64,000 bases of DNA from Massilia agilis (GTDB taxonomy: Bacteria > Pseudomonadota > Gammaproteobacteria > Burkholderiales > Burkholderiaceae_D), in the NCBI RefSeq assembly GCF_024756255.1, contig NZ_JANUHB010000001.1:558001-622000 (forward strand), given 5' to 3'. Of the stretch, positions 9,541 to 19,015 are shown piece after piece (the first letter of the stretch is position 1; the number at the start of each line of letters is the position of its first letter). The position numbers and the translations under genes were made by a program. A model generated the notes under the pieces. The model did not search any database, was not told the origin of the DNA, and saw only the letters and a program-made list of their open reading frames with translations.

Positions 9541-10964
9541 TGGCGCGGCTTGATGACCAGGTACTGGGTCACGTCTTCACGCCGCACCAGCACTGCCACC
9601 GCCTTCTTCGGGTCGAGCTTGGCGACGATGCCGTTGAACTGGCTCGCGCTCTTGATCTCAACATTGTCCAGCTGCAGGATCACGTCGCCCGGCAGGATGC
9701 CCGCCGTTGCCGCCCTGCCCTCGGCCGCCTCGACCAGCACGCCGGTGTCGGACTTGAGCTCGCGCCGCTGCGCGGGCGTCAGGTCGGTCACGTGCAGGCC
9801 CAGCGCGTTGGTCTCGGCCGGGGCTTTTTTCTGCTGCGGCTTGGCGCCCGGCTTTTCGTCCTGCAGCTCGACGATCGTGACCGGCACCTCCATCTGCTGG
9901 CCGCGCCGCCACAGCGTGACGGTGGCGCGGCTGCCGACCTTGGATGCGCCCACCAGGCGCGGCAGGTCGCGCGTGGTCTCGATCGGCTGGCCGTTAAAGC
10001 GCAGGATGATGTCGCCGACCTTGATGCCGGCTTTTTCTGCCGGACCGCCCGGCTCGACCATGGCCACCTCGGCCCCGCGCGCCTTCTCCAGGCCCAGCGC
10101 CTGCGCCACGTCGCGCGTCACTTCGCTGATCTGCACGCCCAGGCGCCCGCGCGTGACGTGGCCGGTCTTCTTGAGCTGGTCGGCCACGCGCATCACTTCC
10201 TGGATCGGCACCGCGAACGAGATGCCGTTGTAGCCGCCGGATAAGGTGGCGATTTGCGAGTTGATGCCGATGACTTCGCCGCGCATGTTGATCAGCGGCC
10301 CGCCCGAGTTACCCGGATTCACCGCCACGTCGCTCTGGATCAGCGGCAGGTATTCGCCGGTGTCGCGCGCCTTGGCCGAGATGATGCCGGCCGTGACGGT
10401 GTTCTCGAGGTTGAACGGCGAGCCGATCGCGATCACCCATTCGCCGACCCGGATCTTGTTCGAGTCGCCGATGCGCAGGGTCGGCAGGTTGCTCGCTTCC
10501 ACCTTGAGCAGGCCGACGTCCGAGCGCATGTCGGTGCCGAGCACCTTGGCCTTGAACTCGCGGCGGTCGGTCAGCGTGACGGTCACCTCGTCCGCACCCT
10601 CGACCACGTGCGCATTGGTCAGCACGTAGCCGTCCTGGGAAATGATGAAGCCGGAGCCGACGCCACGCTGGATCTCTTCCTGCTGGCCGCCACGGCGGCC
10701 GCGCGGCGCGTTCTGGCCAAAGAAGCGGCGCAGGAATTCCTGCATTTCCTCGTCGCCCTGCCCCTGGCCCAGGCGGATGCGCTCGGTGGTGCGGATGTTG
10801 ACCACGGCCGGGCCGACGTGCTCGACCAGGTCGGCGAAATCGGGCAGCCCCGTCACGGCGGGCGCGGTGACCGGGGCGGCGGCGCCGGCATGCGGCGAGA
10901 ACGAGGCGCCGGTGGCCGCAAGCAGGCACGCCGACAGGACCATGCTACGAGTTTTGCTTGTCAT
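9537..10964 (-). CDS. mucD: Periplasmic DegP/MucD-type serine protease
   Basis: Envelope stress protease and chaperone acting on misfolded periplasmic proteins. 475 residues: signal peptide (residues 1 to about 29, ending HAGAAAP), a trypsin-like domain with catalytic His in LTNAHVVEGAD, Asp in RSDVGLLKVE and Ser in NPGNSGGPL, then two PDZ domains (about 275-370 and 385-475). It follows rseA in the sigma-E operon, but no rseB gene lies between them. The palindrome-rich 227-base gap before it may carry its own promoter. Confidence 0.95.
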   Translation of the reverse strand: MTSKTRSMVLSACLLAATGASFSPHAGAAAPVTAPAVTGLPDFADLVEHVGPAVVNIRTTERIRLGQGQGDEEMQEFLRRFFGQNAPRGRRGGQQEEIQRGVGSGFIISQDGYVLTNAHVVEGADEVTVTLTDRREFKAKVLGTDMRSDVGLLKVEASNLPTLRIGDSNKIRVGEWVIAIGSPFNLENTVTAGIISAKARDTGEYLPLIQSDVAVNPGNSGGPLINMRGEVIGINSQIATLSGGYNGISFAVPIQEVMRVADQLKKTGHVTRGRLGVQISEVTRDVAQALGLEKARGAEVAMVEPGGPAEKAGIKVGDIILRFNGQPIETTRDLPRLVGASKVGSRATVTLWRRGQQMEVPVTIVELQDEKPGAKPQQKKAPAETNALGLHVTDLTPAQRRELKSDTGVLVEAAEGRAATAGILPGDVILQLDNVEIKSASQFNGIVAKLDPKKAVAVLVRREDVTQYLVIKPRQ

Positions 10965-11089
10965 AGGATCAATCGATCGGGTGGGGAATTGACGTTATGG
11001 TAAGCGAAATCACTGTGCCGTGTCGCGGGGCTGGGTGGCGGTCGGCTGTAGTTCTGGTCGGGCGTTCTGATTCCGGCCGAGCGACGGAC

Positions 11090-11163
11090 GTAGGGTGGGC
11101 ACTTGTGCCCACGCGTGTGCACGCGCCGCGTGACGGACGGTGGGCTCGAGAGCCCAGCCTACG
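11090..11163. repeat. Family-A palindrome pair downstream of rseA
   Basis: The first copy, GTAGGGTGGGCACTTGTGCC then CACGCG, is intact. The second, inverted copy (GTGGGCTCGAGAGCCC then AGCCTACG) is slightly degenerate. They form an inverted pair in the rseA-mucD gap, starting 28 bases from the rseA stop. Confidence 0.85.
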
Positions 11164-11191
11164 GGGAAAACGTGGAGGCGGAATCTTGCGC

Positions 11192-11500
11192 TCAGGGCCG
11201 CGACGCGACGGCGACAGCCGGCTTGGGCTCGATCTCGGCCACGGCCTCGGCCCGGCGGCGCGACGGCAGCGGCTCGGCCGCCAGGCGCGCGCCAAGGCGC
11301 TCGGTGAAGCCCGGCGACAGGTCTTGCGCGCCCTGCGACCTCAACACGTCGCCGATTCGGTGGTAAACTTCCCATGCGTGATGGCCGTCAGCCGTATGCA
11401 GGCCGGCAAATGCCAGCTCAAGGTCGCCTGTCGGTAGTTCGCCGTCACAAAGGGCGGAGATGTGCTCACGGATTTTTTTGTTGGTTTCCATCTTATCCAT
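11192..11500 (-). CDS. rseA: Sigma-E anti-sigma factor RseA, N-terminal domain only
   Basis: Binds and inhibits RpoE. 102 residues from ATG at 11500 (an ATG at 11491 is also possible). It retains the RseA N-terminal domain: KIREHISALCDGEL, WEVYHRIGDVLR and LSPGFTERLGARLAAEP. It stops after an Ala/Pro/Glu tail with no transmembrane segment and no periplasmic domain, unlike the roughly 200-residue membrane protein of E. coli. No rseB gene follows. As it stands it would be a soluble cytoplasmic anti-sigma factor, so release of sigma-E by DegS/RseP cleavage would not be possible in the usual way. The identity rests on position after rpoE and the domain pattern. Confidence 0.82.
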   Translation of the reverse strand: MDKMETNKKIREHISALCDGELPTGDLELAFAGLHTADGHHAWEVYHRIGDVLRSQGAQDLSPGFTERLGARLAAEPLPSRRRAEAVAEIEPKPAVAVASRP

Positions 11501-11553
11501 CACGTAGGTAAGTGATCAAAACATCACCTGGTCTTACTTAAGATCATCGCTAC

Positions 11554-12156
11554 CTACCGACGTTTGTCAACCGGGAAATCGAGCAAGGGCTTCAATTTCT
11601 CGGCGATGACTTCGCGTGCCCGGAAGATCCTGCTGCGCACGGTGCCTATGGGACAGGCCATCACTTCGGAGATTTCCTCGTAGCTTAATCCTTCAATTTC
11701 GCGAAGGACGATTGCCGTTCTCAGTTCGAGCGGCAAGGCTTCCATCGCGGCATTGACCGTATAAGCGATTTGCTTGCTGGCCAACACCGACTCCGGCGTG
11801 TTTATGTCCCGCAAGCTGTCCGCATCGTCAAACGCTTCGGCGCGCTCGGCATCGGCCTCGGTCGAGGTGGGTGCGCGCCTGCCCTGTGTGACGAGAAAAT
11901 TTTTTGCCGTGTTGATTCCAATCCTGTACAGCCATGTATAAAACGCCGAATCGCCACGGAAGTGCCGCAGTGCCCGGAACGCCTTGATGAAGGTTTCCTG
12001 CACCACGTCTTCCGCTTCGGCCGGGTCGTGCACGAGGCGCGACACGAGCCGCATCAGCCTGCGCTGATACTTGGCCACCAGCAGGTCGAACGCCTGCCGG
12101 TCGCCGGCCTGGACGCGTTCGACCAGCAATTGATCACACTCGCGTTCTGTCGTCAC
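11554..12156 (-). CDS. rpoE: RNA polymerase sigma factor RpoE (AlgU type)
   Basis: ECF sigma factor for envelope stress. 200 residues: region 2 (LVAKYQRRLMRLVSRL; EDVVQETFIKAFRALRHFRG; FYTWLYRIGINTAKNFL) and region 4 (LPLELRTAIVLREIEGLSYE; IGTVRSRIFRAREVI). A short linker peptide separates them. It heads the rpoE-rseA-(mucD) group and is preceded by a candidate sigma-E-type promoter, which would give autoregulation. Start ATG at 12156 (MTTERECDQLLVERV). Confidence 0.97.
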   Translation of the reverse strand: MTTERECDQLLVERVQAGDRQAFDLLVAKYQRRLMRLVSRLVHDPAEAEDVVQETFIKAFRALRHFRGDSAFYTWLYRIGINTAKNFLVTQGRRAPTSTEADAERAEAFDDADSLRDINTPESVLASKQIAYTVNAAMEALPLELRTAIVLREIEGLSYEEISEVMACPIGTVRSRIFRAREVIAEKLKPLLDFPVDKRR

Positions 12157-12196
12157 TGACCATGCCCCATTGGCTGCAGCGGCGCCCCCTGTTGCT

Positions 12197-12223
12197 TAAG
12201 AGTTGGCCCGCTGCAATAAGTTC
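12197..12223 (-). promoter_or_regulatory. Candidate sigma-E promoter of rpoE
   Basis: On the minus strand GAACTT (12218-12223), a 16-base spacer, then TCTTA (12197-12201), close to the sigma-E consensus GAACTT-N16-TCTGA. Initiation near 12190 would leave about 34 bases of leader before the rpoE ATG. The GAACTT overlaps the last codon of the upstream gene. This is a consensus match only, with one mismatch in the -10. Confidence 0.55.
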
Positions 12224-12752
12224 AAAGTATTTTGTGTTCCCCTGCATATGGGCGGTACGGCACGCCGGCATCCGGTGCCGGCGCTTGTCCGTGGCGGCCA
12301 GCGGCAGCGCGCAGCGCCACCGCGAGCGCGCGAAACTGCTGCGGCGCAACACTGTCGCGCAGGACCGGCAGCACCGTGAGCGCGCCGTCATCCGCGCGCA
12401 GCAGCAACAGCATCAGCTGCGGCCATACCGTCGAACCGGCCACCAGCGCGACGCCCGTTGCCGCCGGCGCGCTGCTCGCATCCTGCACGTCCACGTCCTG
12501 TTGTACCGTCAGGCGTAGCTGCCCGAGTCCAGATACATCAATCCGGTGCGTCTTTCCGTGCCGCGCCGCGGTATGCAGCAAGCATGCTGCTGCGACCAGG
12601 AAAAACAGCGCGGACAGGGGCGCCAGCGCAAAGCGTTCGCGCAGCACGCCGCCCACGGCGAGCGCGGCCGCCGCATTGCACAAGCCAAAGAGCGCGACGA
12701 GCGCACGCAGGCGGCGCGAGGGCACGACGATGGCGGATACCGCAATCGACAT
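12222..12752 (-). CDS. YgfX-like membrane protein
   Basis: 176 residues, function not established. Two hydrophobic segments at about residues 18-36 and 43-60 form an N-terminal hairpin. A cytoplasmic domain follows with GLGQLRLTVQQDV, ATGVALVAGSTVWPQLMLLL and VLPVLRDSVAPQQFRALAVA, matching the outline of the YgfX/CptA family (membrane hairpin plus a small beta domain ending in an RxLR-type helix). A gene of this kind often lies between fabF and rpoE in betaproteobacteria. The family assignment comes from topology and position, so it is moderately secure. No clear ribosome-binding site was seen before ATG at 12752. Confidence 0.65.
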   Translation of the reverse strand: MSIAVSAIVVPSRRLRALVALFGLCNAAAALAVGGVLRERFALAPLSALFFLVAAACLLHTAARHGKTHRIDVSGLGQLRLTVQQDVDVQDASSAPAATGVALVAGSTVWPQLMLLLLRADDGALTVLPVLRDSVAPQQFRALAVALRAAAGRHGQAPAPDAGVPYRPYAGEHKIL

Positions 12753-12804
12753 GAGGAAACGTACTGAGGGAAAAATTAAGAAGCGCCGGCCACAGCCAGG
12801 CGGA

Positions 12805-12836
12805 TCAGCCCACCCTTTTTGACAAGGGCGGGCTGG
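12805..12836 (-). terminator. Hairpin downstream of fabF
   Basis: Inverted repeat CAGCCCACCC...GGGCGGGCTG with loop TTTTTGACAA, 16 bases beyond the fabF stop. There is no T-run after the stem on the minus strand, so it may be a weak terminator or an RNA-stabilising hairpin. Confidence 0.4.
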
Positions 12837-12851
12837 GAAGGTTCAGAAAAC

Positions 12852-14096
12852 TCAGACCTTTGCGAACACCAGGGTACCGTTGGTACCGCCGAAGCCGAAC
12901 GAGTTCTTGACTGCGTAGTCGATCTTCATCTCGCGCGCCTCGTTGGCGCAGAAGTCCAGGTCGCAAGCGGGGTCCTGGTTGAAGATGTTGATCGTCGGCG
13001 GCGACACCTGGTTGTGGATCGCCAGCACGGTGAACACCGACTCGAGGCCGCCGGCGCCGCCCAGCAGGTGGCCGGTCATCGACTTGGTCGAGTTGACCAC
13101 CAGGCGCTTGGCGTGGTCGCCGAAGGTGCGCTTGATGCCCTGCACTTCAGCCAGGTCGCCAGCCGGCGTCGAGGTGCCGTGCGCGTTGATGTAGTTGACC
13201 TGGTCGCGGTTGATGCCGGCATAGTTCAGGGCCGACACCATGCAGCGCGACGCGCCGCTGCCATCTTCCACCGGCGCGGTGATGTGGTTGGCGTCGGCGC
13301 TCATGCCGAAGCCGATCACCTCGGCGTAGATCTTGGCGCCGCGCGCCTTGGCGTGTTCGTACTCTTCGAGCACCATCACACCGGCGCCCTCGCCCAGCAC
13401 GAAGCCGTCGCGGTCGCGGTCCCACGGACGCGATGCCGTTGCCGGATCGTCGTTGCGCGAGGACAGTGCGCGTGCCGAGGCGAAGCCGCCCAGGCCCAGC
13501 GGCGAGACGGTCGATTCGGCGCCGCCGGCGATCATCACGTCGGCATCGCCGTACTCGATCAGGCGGGCCGCCGCGCCGATGCAGTGCAGGCCGGTGGTGC
13601 AGGCGGTGACGATCGCCAGGTTCGGGCCGCGCAGGCCGAACTTGATCGAGAGGTCGCCCGAGATCATGTTGATGATCGAGGCCGGCACGAAGAACGGCGA
13701 GATGCGGCGCGGGCCGCGGCTGTCGTATTCTTCCTTGGTGGCTTCGATCATCGGCAGGCCGCCGATGCCGGAACCGACGATGACACCGATGCGGTCAGCG
13801 TTGGCGTCGGTGACTTCAATGCCGCTGTCGGCCAGTGCCTGGATGCCGGCGGCCATGCCGAAATGGATAAACGTATCCATGTGGCGGCCTTCCTTGCCAG
13901 GCAGGTAGTCCTCGACGTTGAAGTTCTTCACCTCGCCGGCGAAGCGGGTCGAGAACGAGGTCGCATCGAACTTGGTGATATTCGCGATGCCCGACTTGCC
14001 TGCGAGTGCTGCACTCCACGCATCGGCAATGGTATTGCCGATCGGGGAAACGCAGCCCAGGCCGGTCACGACGACACGACGGTTGCGTGAACTCAA
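12852..14096 (-). CDS. fabF: 3-oxoacyl-[ACP] synthase II
   Basis: Elongating condensing enzyme of type II fatty-acid synthesis; condenses malonyl-ACP with acyl-ACP. 414 residues. Nucleophile Cys in [12 protein letters not shown], the two histidines in [12 protein letters not shown] and [15 protein letters not shown], and the C-terminal [10 protein letters not shown] loop are all present. Standard length. It follows acpP in the conserved plsX-fabH-fabD-fabG-acpP-fabF order, with a 25-base gap. Confidence 0.98.
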   Translation of the reverse strand: MSSRNRRVVVTGLGCVSPIGNTIADAWSAALAGKSGIANITKFDATSFSTRFAGEVKNFNVEDYLPGKEGRHMDTFIHFGMAAGIQALADSGIEVTDANADRIGVIVGSGIGGLPMIEATKEEYDSRGPRRISPFFVPASIINMISGDLSIKFGLRGPNLAIVTACTTGLHCIGAAARLIEYGDADVMIAGGAESTVSPLGLGGFASARALSSRNDDPATASRPWDRDRDGFVLGEGAGVMVLEEYEHAKARGAKIYAEVIGFGMSADANHITAPVEDGSGASRCMVSALNYAGINRDQVNYINAHGTSTPAGDLAEVQGIKRTFGDHAKRLVVNSTKSMTGHLLGGAGGLESVFTVLAIHNQVSPPTINIFNQDPACDLDFCANEAREMKIDYAVKNSFGFGGTNGTLVFAKV

Positions 14097-14121
14097 GCGA
14101 TTCTCCTGGAAACTGGACAGC

Positions 14122-14361
14122 TTAGGCCTTGACGTGCGCTTGTGCGTACTCGATGGCTTGACGCACGGTGGTGATCTTCTCGGCCTGCTCGTCCGGGATT
14201 TCCATTTCGAACTCGTCTTCCAGTGCCATCACCAGTTCAACGGTATCGAGGGAATCTGCGCCGAGATCGTCAACGAACGAAGAGTCGATTTTGATGTCTG
14301 CTTCGGCAACGCCCAGTTGCTCAGCGACGATTTTTTTAACGCGTTGTTCGATATCCGACAT
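14122..14361 (-). CDS. acpP: Acyl carrier protein
   Basis: 79 residues, acidic. The phosphopantetheine attachment serine is in [21 protein letters not shown] at 14361 ([17 protein letters not shown]) is the conserved start; upstream extension is not conserved. It carries acyl intermediates for FabD/G/F/H and is the substrate of AcpS in the same window. Flanked by fabG and fabF. Confidence 0.99.
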   Translation of the reverse strand: MSDIEQRVKKIVAEQLGVAEADIKIDSSFVDDLGADSLDTVELVMALEDEFEMEIPDEQAEKITTVRQAIEYAQAHVKA

Positions 14362-14544
14362 GTTATGGCTCCATTTAGGTATGTGTTGCGGAAAGTGCGC
14401 GCATTTTATCAGGTTTGCGCGCCGAAAAACTATTTTCAACGTCTGCGGCCAATTCGGCCGCAATTACTGCTAAAAGACGGGAACTCTGCCATACGCCCCG
14501 CCGGTTCGTACCAGGCACTATGCCCGAACCGGCGCGCGTTTGCA

Positions 14545-15282
14545 TCAGTTCATGTACATGCCGCCGTTCACGTGCAGGGTCGTGCCCGTGATGTAGGCAG
14601 CCTGCGGGCCGGCCAGGAAGGCGACCGCATGCGCGATGTCTTCCGGCGCGCCCAGGCGGCCCAGCGGGATTTGCGTGAGCAGCGCCTCGTGCTGGCCCTC
14701 GCCCAATGCCTTGGTCATGTCGGTGTCGATGAAACCCGGCGCGACGCAGTTGACCGTGATGTTGCGGCTGCCGATTTCGCGGGCCAGCGCGCGGCTCATG
14801 CCGGCCACGCCCGCCTTGGCGGCAGCGTAGTTCATCTGGCCCGGATTGCCGGCCGCGCCGACCACCGAGGTAATGTTAATGATACGCCCATGCTTGGCCT
14901 TCATCATCCCGCGCAGCACCGCGCGCGACAGGCGGCCCACCGCGGTCAGGTTGGTGGCGATCACGTCGTCCCACTCCTCGTCCTTCATGCGCATGGCCAG
15001 CTGGTCCTTGGTGATGCCGGCGTTGTTGACCAGGATGGTGACGGCGCCAAAGGTTTTGGCCACGTCGTCGATCACCGCGCCGCACTGCTCGGCGTTGGTC
15101 ACGTTCAGCACCACGCCCTTGCCGCCGAACTCGGCCAGGTAGCCGCTGATCGCCTCCGCGCCCGACTCGGTGGTGGCGGTGCCGACCACCTTGGCGCCCT
15201 GGCGGGCCAGCTCGAGGGCGATGGCCTTGCCGATGCCGCGCGAAGCGCCGGTGACGAGGGCGATTTGGTTTTCCAGGTTCAT
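14545..15282 (-). CDS. fabG: 3-oxoacyl-[ACP] reductase
   Basis: NADPH-dependent reduction of 3-oxoacyl-ACP. 245 residues, short-chain dehydrogenase fold: cofactor motif VTGASRGIGKAIALELA, NNAG (LVNNAGITKDQ), catalytic Ser in NITSVVGAAGNPGQMNYAAA, with Tyr and Lys in the YAAAKAG motif, and the C-terminal TGTTLHVNGGMYMN. Located between fabD and acpP. Confidence 0.98.
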   Translation of the reverse strand: MNLENQIALVTGASRGIGKAIALELARQGAKVVGTATTESGAEAISGYLAEFGGKGVVLNVTNAEQCGAVIDDVAKTFGAVTILVNNAGITKDQLAMRMKDEEWDDVIATNLTAVGRLSRAVLRGMMKAKHGRIINITSVVGAAGNPGQMNYAAAKAGVAGMSRALAREIGSRNITVNCVAPGFIDTDMTKALGEGQHEALLTQIPLGRLGAPEDIAHAVAFLAGPQAAYITGTTLHVNGGMYMN

Positions 15283-15328
15283 TGATGTCCTCTTTCTTAA
15301 ACGACGGTCACGATACTACAGCGGCCCC

Positions 15329-16276
15329 TCAGGCCTGGTTGAGAGCACTCAACACACGTTCCAGCGATTCCTGATCCATCAGCGCTTCGCCCACCAGCAC
15401 CGGATCGATGCGCTTGGCCATGCCGATCAGCGTCTTGGACGGCGCGCACTCGACCACCTGGGTCACGCCGCTGGCCGCCATCTTCTGCATGGTTTCGACC
15501 CAGCGTACGGCGCCGGCCGCCTGGCGCACCAGCGCGTCCTTGATCTGCTCGGGGTCGCTGACCACGGCCACGTCCACGTTGTTGATCACGTCGATCTGCG
15601 GTGCGGCGAAGGTGAGCTTGGCCATGTAGTCGCGCAGGCGGTCCGATGCGGGCTTGAGCAGCGACGAGTGGAACGGTGCCGACACGGCCAGCTTCATGGC
15701 GCGCTTGGCGCCCTTGGCCTTGGCGATCTCGCAGGCCTTCTCGACGGCCGCGGTGTGGCCGGCGATCACGATCTGGGTCGGCTCGTTGAAGTTGACGGCT
15801 TCGGCCACTTCGCCCGGGACTGCAGCCTGGGCTTCGGCGCACACGGCGCGCACGTCGTCGGCCGACAGGCCCAGGATCACGGCCATGCCGCCCTGCCCGA
15901 CCGGGACCGCTTCCTGCATCGACTGGGCGCGGAAACGCACCAGCGGCACGGCGTCCTTGAACGGGATCACGCCGGCGGCCACCAGTGCCGAGTATTCGCC
16001 CAGGCTGTGGCCGGCGACCACGGACGGCGCCTTGCCGCCCGCGGCGATCCACGCGCGGTACACGGCCACGGCTGCGGTCAGCATCACCGGCTGGGTGTTG
16101 GTGGTCAGGTCCAGCTCTTCCTTCGGGCCTTCGGCGATCAGCTTGCCGATGTCCATGCCCAGCGCGTCGGAGGCTTCGGCCACGGTGTCGGCCACGACCT
16201 TGTTGCCGGCAAAGCCGTTCAGCATGCCGACGGCCTGGGCGCCCTGGCCCGTGAAGAGGAATGCGAATTTGGTCAT
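15329..16276 (-). CDS. fabD: Malonyl-CoA:ACP transacylase
   Basis: Loads malonyl groups onto ACP. 315 residues. Active-site Ser in VVAGHSLGEYSALVAAG, N-terminal FLFTGQGAQAVGM, and the catalytic His in VSAPFHSSLLKPA. ATG at 16276 (MTKFAFLFTGQG) is conserved; the longer frame upstream only translates a family-A palindrome. A palindrome pair separates it from fabH. Confidence 0.98.
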   Translation of the reverse strand: MTKFAFLFTGQGAQAVGMLNGFAGNKVVADTVAEASDALGMDIGKLIAEGPKEELDLTTNTQPVMLTAAVAVYRAWIAAGGKAPSVVAGHSLGEYSALVAAGVIPFKDAVPLVRFRAQSMQEAVPVGQGGMAVILGLSADDVRAVCAEAQAAVPGEVAEAVNFNEPTQIVIAGHTAAVEKACEIAKAKGAKRAMKLAVSAPFHSSLLKPASDRLRDYMAKLTFAAPQIDVINNVDVAVVSDPEQIKDALVRQAAGAVRWVETMQKMAASGVTQVVECAPSKTLIGMAKRIDPVLVGEALMDQESLERVLSALNQA

Positions 16277-16322
16277 CGTTATCTCTTTCGTTTTTTTGGA
16301 CGTTGCGGGGCATCCCGCATTT

Positions 16323-16398
16323 GTAGGGTGGGCTCTCGAGCCCACGCGGTCGGTCACGCGGCGCGCATCACCGCGTGGGCACAAGTGCCCACCCTACG
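16323..16398. repeat. Family-A palindrome inverted pair between fabD and fabH
   Basis: GTAGGGTGGGCTCTCGAGCC then CACGCG is followed by an inverted copy, GCGTGGGCACAAGTGCCCAC then CCTACG. Together they can form two hairpins or one long stem. The pair ends eight bases from the fabH stop codon. Confidence 0.9.
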
Positions 16399-16405
16399 TG
16401 TCAGA

Positions 16406-17392
16406 TCACATGCGCGCGAGGATCGCGCCCCAGGTGAAGCCGCCGCCCACGCCTTCCATCAGCACGTTCTGGCCGGGCTTGACGCGGCCGTCGCGCACCG
16501 CCTGGTCCAGCGCCAGCGGGATCGAGGCGGCCGAGGTGTTGCCGTGCTGATCCACGGTCACGACCATCTTTTCTTCGGGCAGCTTCAGCTTTTTGGCGGT
16601 GCCCTTCATGATGCGGATGTTGGCCTGGTGCGGGATCAGCCAGTCGATGTCCGACGGCTGCATCTGCGCCGCTGCCAGTGCTTCGGTCGCCACTTCTTCC
16701 AGCACCTTGACGGCCAGCTTGAACACAGCCTGGCCATCCATGTACAGGTAGCCGCTGCCCGCCAGCGCGCCGTCGGCCAGGTTGCCCGGCACCGACAGGA
16801 TGTCGGCGTGGCTGCCGTCCGCGTGCAGCTTGGTGGCCAAGATGCCCGGCTCGTTCGAGGCGGTCATCACCACGGCGCCGGCGCCGTCGCCGAACAGCAC
16901 ACAGGTGGTGCGGTCCGCGAAATCGAGGATGCGCGAGAAGACTTCGGCGCCGATCACGAGCACGTTCTTGTGCGCGCCCGACTTGATGAAGGCGTCGGCC
17001 ACCGACACCGCGTACACGAAGCCGCTGCACACGGCCTGCACGTCGAATGCCGCGCCGCCGCTGGTCATGCCCAGCTTTTTCTGCACGATGCAGGCGGTGC
17101 TCGGGAAGCTGCCGAGGAAGTCGGGGGTGGAGCTGGCGACGATCACCAGGTCAATGTCGGCCGGGCTCTTGCCGGCCATGTCGAGCGCCTTCCTGGCCGC
17201 TTCGACCGCCAGGTCCGAGGCATTCTGGCCCGGTTCGGCGTAGTGGCGCGCGGAGATGCCGCTGCGCGTGACGATCCACTCGTCCGAGGTCTCGATGCCC
17301 TTGGCGGCCAGTTGCGCGGCCAGGTCGTGGTTGGTCACACGCCTTGCCGGCAGGTAGCTGCCGGTGCCGATGATTTTGCTGTACACGGTCAT
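16406..17392 (-). CDS. fabH: 3-oxoacyl-[ACP] synthase III
   Basis: Initiating condensing enzyme (acetyl-CoA plus malonyl-ACP). 328 residues. Catalytic Cys in [16 protein letters not shown], His in [12 protein letters not shown], and Asn in [16 protein letters not shown]-terminal [12 protein letters not shown]. Start ATG at 17392 overlaps the plsX stop by four bases (ATGA). The much longer upstream frame is plsX shadow. Confidence 0.98.
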   Translation of the reverse strand: MTVYSKIIGTGSYLPARRVTNHDLAAQLAAKGIETSDEWIVTRSGISARHYAEPGQNASDLAVEAARKALDMAGKSPADIDLVIVASSTPDFLGSFPSTACIVQKKLGMTSGGAAFDVQAVCSGFVYAVSVADAFIKSGAHKNVLVIGAEVFSRILDFADRTTCVLFGDGAGAVVMTASNEPGILATKLHADGSHADILSVPGNLADGALAGSGYLYMDGQAVFKLAVKVLEEVATEALAAAQMQPSDIDWLIPHQANIRIMKGTAKKLKLPEEKMVVTVDQHGNTSAASIPLALDQAVRDGRVKPGQNVLMEGVGGGFTWGAILARM

Positions 17393-18438
17393 ACTGAACT
17401 CTGCTTGATGGTTGCGCCGGGCGCTTCGGCAGGGGTGGACTTGGGCATCAGCTCGGCGATCATCGTCGAGAGCTGCTCTTGCACGTTGTATTTGGCGGCA
17501 TCGAAGGCGCGCCGGATCGCCCATTCGAAGCCGTAGGCATCGGCGCCGCCGTGGCTCTTGAACACCAGGCCCTTCAGGCCCAGGAGGCCCGCGCCGTTGT
17601 AGCTCTTCGGATTGAGCTTCTTGAGCGACTTGTAGGCGATCAGCGCGCCGAGCATCGACAGCAGGTTGTCGCGGAAGGCCGACTTGAAAAAGTGCGCCAG
17701 ACCCTCGATCGCCTTGAGCGTGACGTTGCCCACGAAACCGTCGCAGACCACGACGTCGGTCGTGCCCTTGAAGATGTCGTTGCCTTCGATGTTGCCATAG
17801 AAATTGAGTGCGCCGCGCTCGTGGTCGGCGCGCAGCAGGGTGGCGGTGGCCTTGACCACTTCGTTGCCCTTGATGTCCTCGGTACCCACGTTGAGCAGGC
17901 CGATGGTCGGCTTGCCGATGCCTTCCATGGCCGAGCACAGCACCGAGCCCATGATCGCGAACTGGTGCAGGTGGTGCGGCTCGCAATCGACGTTGGCGCC
18001 AAGGTCGAGCATGTAGGTGGGTTTACCCTTTTCGTTGGGCAGGATCGAGCAGATGGCGGGACGATCGACGTCGGCCATGGTCTTGAGCACGTAGCGCGAG
18101 ACGGCCATCAGCGCGCCGGTGTTGCCGGCCGAGACGCAGGCGTTGGCGCTGCCATCCTTGACCAGCTCGATGGCCACGCGCATCGACGAATCCTTCTTGC
18201 GGCGCAGCGCCACTTCGATCGGGTCGTCCATGGCCACCACTTCGGTGGCGTTTTTCACCGACAGGCGCGGGTGGCTGTCGGCATGTTGTTTCTTGAGTTC
18301 GGCGCGAAGTTCGTCTTCGCGGCCGACGAGAATGAGTTCCGCTTCCGATTCCTGCTTGAGGAAGGAAATGGCTGCCGGGATCGTGACCGCGGGGCCGTGA
18401 TCGCCACCCATGCAGTCGATGGAGATTTTAATTGTCAT
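17389..18438 (-). CDS. plsX: Phosphate acyltransferase PlsX
   Basis: Makes acyl-phosphate from acyl-ACP for the PlsY step of phosphatidic acid synthesis. 349 residues. N-terminal [35 protein letters not shown], and GNVEGND-type region [19 protein letters not shown]. It links fatty-acid and phospholipid synthesis, between rpmF and fabH as usual. Confidence 0.97.
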   Translation of the reverse strand: MTIKISIDCMGGDHGPAVTIPAAISFLKQESEAELILVGREDELRAELKKQHADSHPRLSVKNATEVVAMDDPIEVALRRKKDSSMRVAIELVKDGSANACVSAGNTGALMAVSRYVLKTMADVDRPAICSILPNEKGKPTYMLDLGANVDCEPHHLHQFAIMGSVLCSAMEGIGKPTIGLLNVGTEDIKGNEVVKATATLLRADHERGALNFYGNIEGNDIFKGTTDVVVCDGFVGNVTLKAIEGLAHFFKSAFRDNLLSMLGALIAYKSLKKLNPKSYNGAGLLGLKGLVFKSHGGADAYGFEWAIRRAFDAAKYNVQEQLSTMIAELMPKSTPAEAPGATIKQSSV

Positions 18439-18629
18439 TTGTCGGGGTCGTGCCGCAGTTCAAACCTAGCGGACGGCGCAAATCGACCTGCGCATGGCTC
18501 GTGGCCAGCCAGGGTCGGCGGTATTCAAAATGACGGTGTGCAAGCTTGGATTGCAGCCGAAGACAAAGAAAAAGCGGCGCCACGCCAACCAGGTACGTTG
18601 CACCGCTTTCATGTTACGACAAACGTCGA

Positions 18630-18812
18630 TTACTCGTCGTTCTTGGTCTTGAGGACTTTACGGCCACGGTAGAAACCGTTCGGGCTGATGTGGTGACGCA
18701 GGTGCGTTTCACCAGTGGTCGGCTCGACAGCCAGGTTCGGCGCCACGAGGAAATCGTGCGAACGGTGCATGCCGCGCTTGGACGGGGATTTCTTATTCTG
18801 CTGAACTGCCAT
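18630..18812 (-). CDS. rpmF: 50S ribosomal protein L32
   Basis: 60 residues, basic: [20 protein letters not shown] at the start and [15 protein letters not shown] near the end, the L32 pattern. It appears to be the type without the four-cysteine zinc ribbon. Conserved neighbour of yceD and plsX. A 203-base spacer to yceD holds no recognised feature. Confidence 0.97.
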   Translation of the reverse strand: MAVQQNKKSPSKRGMHRSHDFLVAPNLAVEPTTGETHLRHHISPNGFYRGRKVLKTKNDE

Positions 18813-19015
18813 GATGACTCCTAATACATAAGTTCTAAAATTCTAACACATTCGACTTGCAAATACATGCGCATCGAGTATCCCATCGGCAATCTCTGCC
18901 GAATCACGTTTAAAACGCTGCCCTACTCACTTACTGCTAGACGTACTCGACTACTGCACGCGTTTGACACGTTCTTGACTTACTGCTTGTTCTTGTACTG
19001 CTTGCTCAGTACCGC

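Noticed and set aside
16277..16384. N-terminal extension of fabD
   Set aside because: It translates a family-A palindrome; the FabD start motif begins at 16276.
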